A stretch of DNA of 15,750 bases from an uncultured Bacteroidaceae bacterium (GTDB lineage Bacteria; Bacteroidota; Bacteroidia; Bacteroidales; Bacteroidaceae), in contig CAKRYD010000038.1 of assembly GCA_934426255.1 (NCBI GenBank), positions 1 to 15,750 of the forward strand, read 5' to 3'. Positions 13,732 through 15,750 of the stretch are shown one piece after another (positions within the stretch are counted from its first letter, which is position 1; every line of letters starts with the position of its first letter). The position numbers and the translations under genes were made by a program. Below the pieces are notes generated by a model. The model ran no database searches and was not told the DNA's origin. It worked only from the letters and a program-made list of their open reading frames with translations.

Positions 13732-14925
13732 ATGAGGAAAATGGATTTGCTCTTCACAAAGATTTCAATGCCGATTACAGTCATTTTCGCCATAGTTTAC
13801 TCGTTGGAATCATATGCTGCACAACTTCCCGCACCGCATTCCTTCAAGACCGAAAACAGAGGGGACAGCCTGCGCCGGATTGTGCGCAACTCCGCGAACT
13901 CCGAACGTATGCTGCAATGGGCAGACTCCCTGATACGCTCCAAGAGGAAAGTAACTATAAAGGACTCATTGAGATACAAAAAGCACGTGCAAAGACTTGC
14001 AAACGCTGACAAAAAACTGTCGTTAGCAAACAGGCTGCTCACTGCCCACTACTTCAACAAAGACATCGATTCCTCATATATTAAACGCCCCTCAGAAGCG
14101 TGGACTATTAAGTTTCGTGGAAATTATTCGTTTGCTCTTACGGGAATGCGCGGTGAAAACAACGGCAACAGCTTCTCCGGACTGTGGGCATCGCGCTTCC
14201 GCGCCACAATAAGCACAGGCGTAGTATATCGCGGCATTGGAATAAGCGTGGCCATAAACCCGGCAAAACTCGTGGGTCTGAATAAAGACATGGAATATCA
14301 GCTCACTTCCTACGGCAACCGCATGGGATTCGACGTAATCTACGAAGCGGCGAAAACCGACAAAGGTAGCATCACACACGCCGACCACAAATACAAAATG
14401 CCCAAAGGCACACTCAACCGCCAAGGACTTACCGCCAACTTCTACTACGCCTTCAATGGCAGACGCTTCTCATTCCCCGCAGCCTTCACACAATCATACA
14501 TCCAACGCAAAAGTGCCGGCAGCTGGCTAATCGGAGCATCGGCACAATGGAGATACACAAAAATAAAACCGCAAGACGGACGCCCCTTCAACAAAGCCAC
14601 ACTTAAAAGCCTCAACTTCGCCATTGGCGGAGGCTACGGCCACAACTTCTGCATAGGACGCCGCTGGATGCTCCATCTGTCATCGCTCCCCACCCTCGTG
14701 GTCTATGACCACGGCAACATCAGCGGAGACGCAACAACCACAAAGTCACAACTCCATTTTCCTAACTTCTTCATCGCCAACCGTGGCGCATTGCTCTACT
14801 CCTGGAAGCGCAACTTCGCCGGTGCGTCCGGCACACTCGATTTTTCCAACATCGGAAATTCAAGGCAACTCGAATTCTACAACCTGAAATGGCGCGTTCG
14901 CCTGTTCTACGGCTTCAGGCTCTAA
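13732..14925 (+). CDS. DUF4421-family predicted outer-membrane beta-barrel protein
   Basis: A protein of about 397 residues that I recognise as DUF4421 (PF14391 by memory), a Bacteroidetes family of unknown function predicted to form an outer-membrane barrel. The start at 13732 gives a normal signal peptide (MRKMDLLFTK... to about YAAQ). The frame is open to an ATG at 13669, which would put 21 polar residues before the signal and lie only nine bases from the -7 box. After a charged, probably helical linker (about 35-95) the domain begins at DSSYIKRPSEAWTIKFRGNY and runs through many alternating amphipathic strands (ATISTGVVYRGIGISVAINP, SWLIGASAQWRYTKI, WRVRLFYGFRL). The final aromatic-rich strand is typical of BAM-inserted barrels. 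It stands alone between the 21-bp repeat array and the structured RNA region. Confidence 0.82.
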   Translation: MRKMDLLFTKISMPITVIFAIVYSLESYAAQLPAPHSFKTENRGDSLRRIVRNSANSERMLQWADSLIRSKRKVTIKDSLRYKKHVQRLANADKKLSLANRLLTAHYFNKDIDSSYIKRPSEAWTIKFRGNYSFALTGMRGENNGNSFSGLWASRFRATISTGVVYRGIGISVAINPAKLVGLNKDMEYQLTSYGNRMGFDVIYEAAKTDKGSITHADHKYKMPKGTLNRQGLTANFYYAFNGRRFSFPAAFTQSYIQRKSAGSWLIGASAQWRYTKIKPQDGRPFNKATLKSLNFAIGGGYGHNFCIGRRWMLHLSSLPTLVVYDHGNISGDATTTKSQLHFPNFFIANRGALLYSWKRNFAGASGTLDFSNIGNSRQLEFYNLKWRVRLFYGFRL

Positions 14926-14956
14926 ACTGGACAACAAACTGGACAAACTGGACAAC
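14924..14956 (+). repeat. Three short tandem copies of AAACTGGAC at the end of the DUF4421 gene
   Basis: AAACTGGACAAC (14924-14935), AAACTGGAC (14936-14944) and AAACTGGACAAC (14945-14956) follow each other directly, the first overlapping the stop codon. This looks like slippage-type expansion. No hairpin or terminator follows, so transcription may continue towards the structured RNA. Confidence 0.75.
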
Positions 14957-15013
14957 AACGCAGGAAGCGAAAAAACAAGTCACAACACAATATCGTATTA
15001 CAAAAATATTTTG

Positions 15014-15021
15014 TATTTTTG
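15014..15021 (+). promoter_or_regulatory. -7 promoter box (TATTTTTG) ahead of the structured RNA
   Basis: TATTTTTG matches the Bacteroidetes -7 consensus in an AT-rich tract. A start near 15028 would give an RNA of about 190 bases ending at the T-run 15212-15217. No -33 TTTG is present at the expected distance. Confidence 0.6.
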
Positions 15022-15108
15022 CAATGCAAGTGTCTTATTTAGACAAAATGCAGACATATTGAAGATAAAATAGTGCCTCAGCACTCGTTGAAATCGCCAA
15101 TCTCACAG

Positions 15109-15168
15109 ATGTATACACGAGGCACGGAGCAGCTCATACGTGGGCTGCCTATCCGTGTGTGTATATAA
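15109..15168 (+). other. Possible 19-codon leader ORF inside the structured RNA
   Basis: An ATG at 15109 opens a 19-residue frame (MYTRGTEQLIRGLPIRVCI) ending in TAA at 15166-15168. It spans both arms of the P4-P6 hairpin, so a translating ribosome would control which fold forms. It has no strong ribosome binding site and its existence may be a by-product of the RNA sequence. Listed as a candidate only. Confidence 0.2.
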
Positions 15169-15217
15169 GGGTGTTTGGCGATACCCACGAGTGAAGCACG
15201 GTAGGCAGTCCTTTTTT
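15142..15217 (+). terminator. Intrinsic terminator that competes with the rod structure
   Basis: GGGCTGCCTA (15142-15151) pairs with TAGGCAGTCC (15202-15211). After one bulged T the stem continues as CCGTGT (15153-15158) with GCACGG (15196-15201): 16 bp in all, directly followed by six Ts (15212-15217). The left arm is the same sequence that forms the right arm of the P5/P6 hairpin, so this stem and the rod cannot both form. Confidence 0.75.
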
Positions 15218-15236
15218 ATGTCATCATTCGTTGAAT

Positions 15237-15255
15237 CACTCGAAATATCGCCAAT
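15237..15255 (+). repeat. Second copy of the RNA's 5' pairing segment, abutting the acyltransferase start codon
   Basis: CACTCG then AAAT then CGCCAAT, present at 15082-15101 in the structured RNA, recurs at 15237-15255 with small indels, ending one base before the ATG at 15256. Both copies are complementary to 15175-15193: the downstream copy can form TATCGCCAA with TTGGCGATA (9 bp) and CACTCG with CGAGTG (6 bp), which would cover the translation start region. Confidence 0.7.
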
Positions 15256-15750
15256 ATGAAAAGTATTCTCACATCCGTTGATTTATTCAAATTCATTGCT
15301 GCTTTAATGGTTGTAGCTATTCACACTCATCCTTTAATCTTCAATGAACAGTATGACTACTGGCTTACTGCAGTCTGCAGAATTGCTGTTCCATTCTTTT
15401 TTGTTGTCGGAAGTTTTCTATTCTTTAGTAGTAACAAGACCATCTCAACATATGTAAAAAGACTACTGACGTTGTATCTCGTTTGGTTTATTATTGAAGT
15501 TCCGTTCATATATGAAAGATTCTTCGTAGAACACTCGTTTCAAAAAGGCATGCTTCTATTCATTAGAGGTGTACTTATTAGTAACACATTCTATGCATCT
15601 TGGTATATCACTGCTACATGGCAAGCTACATTGATAGTTTATTACTTATCTAAATACAACAAGAGACACTTATTGCTTATCGTTGCTATTATTTGCGCTT
15701 TTATGAGTGTAACAAATTCATTGTATCACAATCTGTTCGATAATAAAATT
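15256..15750 (+). CDS. Acyltransferase family 3 membrane protein, N-terminal part (cut by the window edge)
   Basis: An open frame of 165 codons from the ATG at 15256 to the window edge. The opening SVDLFKFIAALMVVAIHTHP is the classical first membrane helix of acyltransferase family 3 (PF01757), with the helix-end histidines H23 and H25 corresponding to the family's conserved active-site histidine region. Further hydrophobic helices follow, including AVPFFFVVGSFLFF at about 44-57, LLTLYLVWFIIEV, and a later segment around LLLIVAIICAFM. Such inner-membrane enzymes O-acetylate or otherwise acylate cell-surface polysaccharides and are common in capsule and O-antigen loci. The gene is clearly more AT-rich than its neighbours (about 35% GC on a line I counted, against about 53% in a DUF4421 line), suggesting horizontal origin or the edge of a variable surface-polysaccharide region. 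Its start region is complementary to the upstream structured RNA. Confidence 0.88.
   Translation, partial: MKSILTSVDLFKFIAALMVVAIHTHPLIFNEQYDYWLTAVCRIAVPFFFVVGSFLFFSSNKTISTYVKRLLTLYLVWFIIEVPFIYERFFVEHSFQKGMLLFIRGVLISNTFYASWYITATWQATLIVYYLSKYNKRHLLLIVAIICAFMSVTNSLYHNLFDNKI

Larger units (their letters stand above)
15028..15217 (+). ncRNA. Highly structured RNA: 6S-like rod and/or attenuator leader of the acyltransferase gene
   Basis: About 190 bases between a promoter-like box and a T-run, with nested complementarity. P1 TGCCT 15074-15078/15203-15207; P2 CACTCGT 15082-15088/15187-15193; P3 ATCGCCAA 15093-15100/15175-15182; P4 TGTATACA 15110-15117/15158-15165; P5 CACGGA 15123-15128/15152-15157; P6 GCAGCTCA 15129-15136/15141-15148, capped by a TACG loop. 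Between P3 and P4 lies a symmetric 9/9 internal loop (15101-15109 and 15166-15174). A long rod with a central bubble is the hallmark of 6S RNA, and a Bacteroidales RNA with a TAnnTTTG promoter and intrinsic terminator (the Bacteroidales-1 motif, as I recall) has been suggested to be 6S. The start base is inferred. The competing folds suggest an alternative role as a cis-regulator of the gene at 15256. Confidence 0.72.

Noticed and set aside
15048..15062. Four-codon leader ORF (ATG at 15048, TGA at 15060)
   Set aside because: Too short to distinguish from chance, and it does not overlap the switching segments.
15028..15255. Invertible promoter flanked by inverted repeats, as in Bacteroides capsule loci
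   Set aside because: The inverted repeats D/E and E/F do not enclose the promoter-like box at 15014-15021, and they do not resemble the known invertase recognition sequences as I remember them.

Overview
The window reads as a chromosomal segment of a Bacteroidales bacterium, most likely Prevotellaceae or a close relative. Four things support this: -7 promoter boxes of the Bacteroidetes type (TAnnTTTG) sit in front of several genes, Shine-Dalgarno sites are weak, several products belong to Bacteroidetes-centred families (GGGtGRT protein, DUF4923, DUF4421, the BT_0820-type HAD protein), and a secreted protease ends in a T9SS-like tail. No tRNA, rRNA, insertion sequence or CRISPR array was seen.

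Layout. (1) 1-750, minus: the N-terminal 250 codons of GDP-mannose 4,6-dehydratase (gmd), running off the left edge. (2) 877-2440, plus: a DedA-family membrane protein and formyltetrahydrofolate deformylase (purU), closed by a strong bidirectional hairpin at 2460-2494. (3) 2513-4247, minus: an IscU/NifU-like scaffold protein followed by a GGGtGRT-family protein, an uncharacterised pair driven by a promoter with both a TTTG -33 box and a TATTTTTG -7 box. (4) 4569-12293, plus: a tightly spaced run of DUF4375 protein, smpB, metH (no AdoMet-activation domain), secreted GH5 beta-mannanase, secreted M6-like metalloprotease and secreted DUF4923 protein. (5) 12377-13315: a secreted protein of unknown function and a small HAD hydrolase ending at a good terminator. 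(6) 13473-13577: an intergenic array of degenerate 21-bp repeats. (7) 13732-14925: a DUF4421 predicted outer-membrane protein. (8) 14926-15255: a non-coding region holding a highly structured RNA. (9) 15256 to the right edge: the start of an AT-rich membrane acyltransferase (family 3).

The most interesting part is 15014-15258. A promoter-like box is followed by an RNA that can fold as a long rod with a symmetric central bubble, resembling 6S RNA, and ends at a U-run. The same RNA holds two sets of three mutually competing segments. One segment (15142-15158) can pair either upstream, as a stable hairpin, or downstream, as a 16-bp terminator stem that abuts six Ts. Another (15175-15193) can pair either with the 5' part of the RNA or with a second copy of that part lying directly against the acyltransferase start codon. 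It could be a free-standing 6S-type RNA, a cis-acting attenuator of the acyltransferase gene, or both. A second unexplained pattern is 21-bp phased repeats upstream of two separate promoters.

Functionally the window mixes housekeeping (SmpB ribosome rescue; PurU and MetH in one-carbon and methionine metabolism), envelope and polysaccharide functions (Gmd, acyltransferase, DedA, DUF4421) and secreted degradative enzymes (mannanase, protease).
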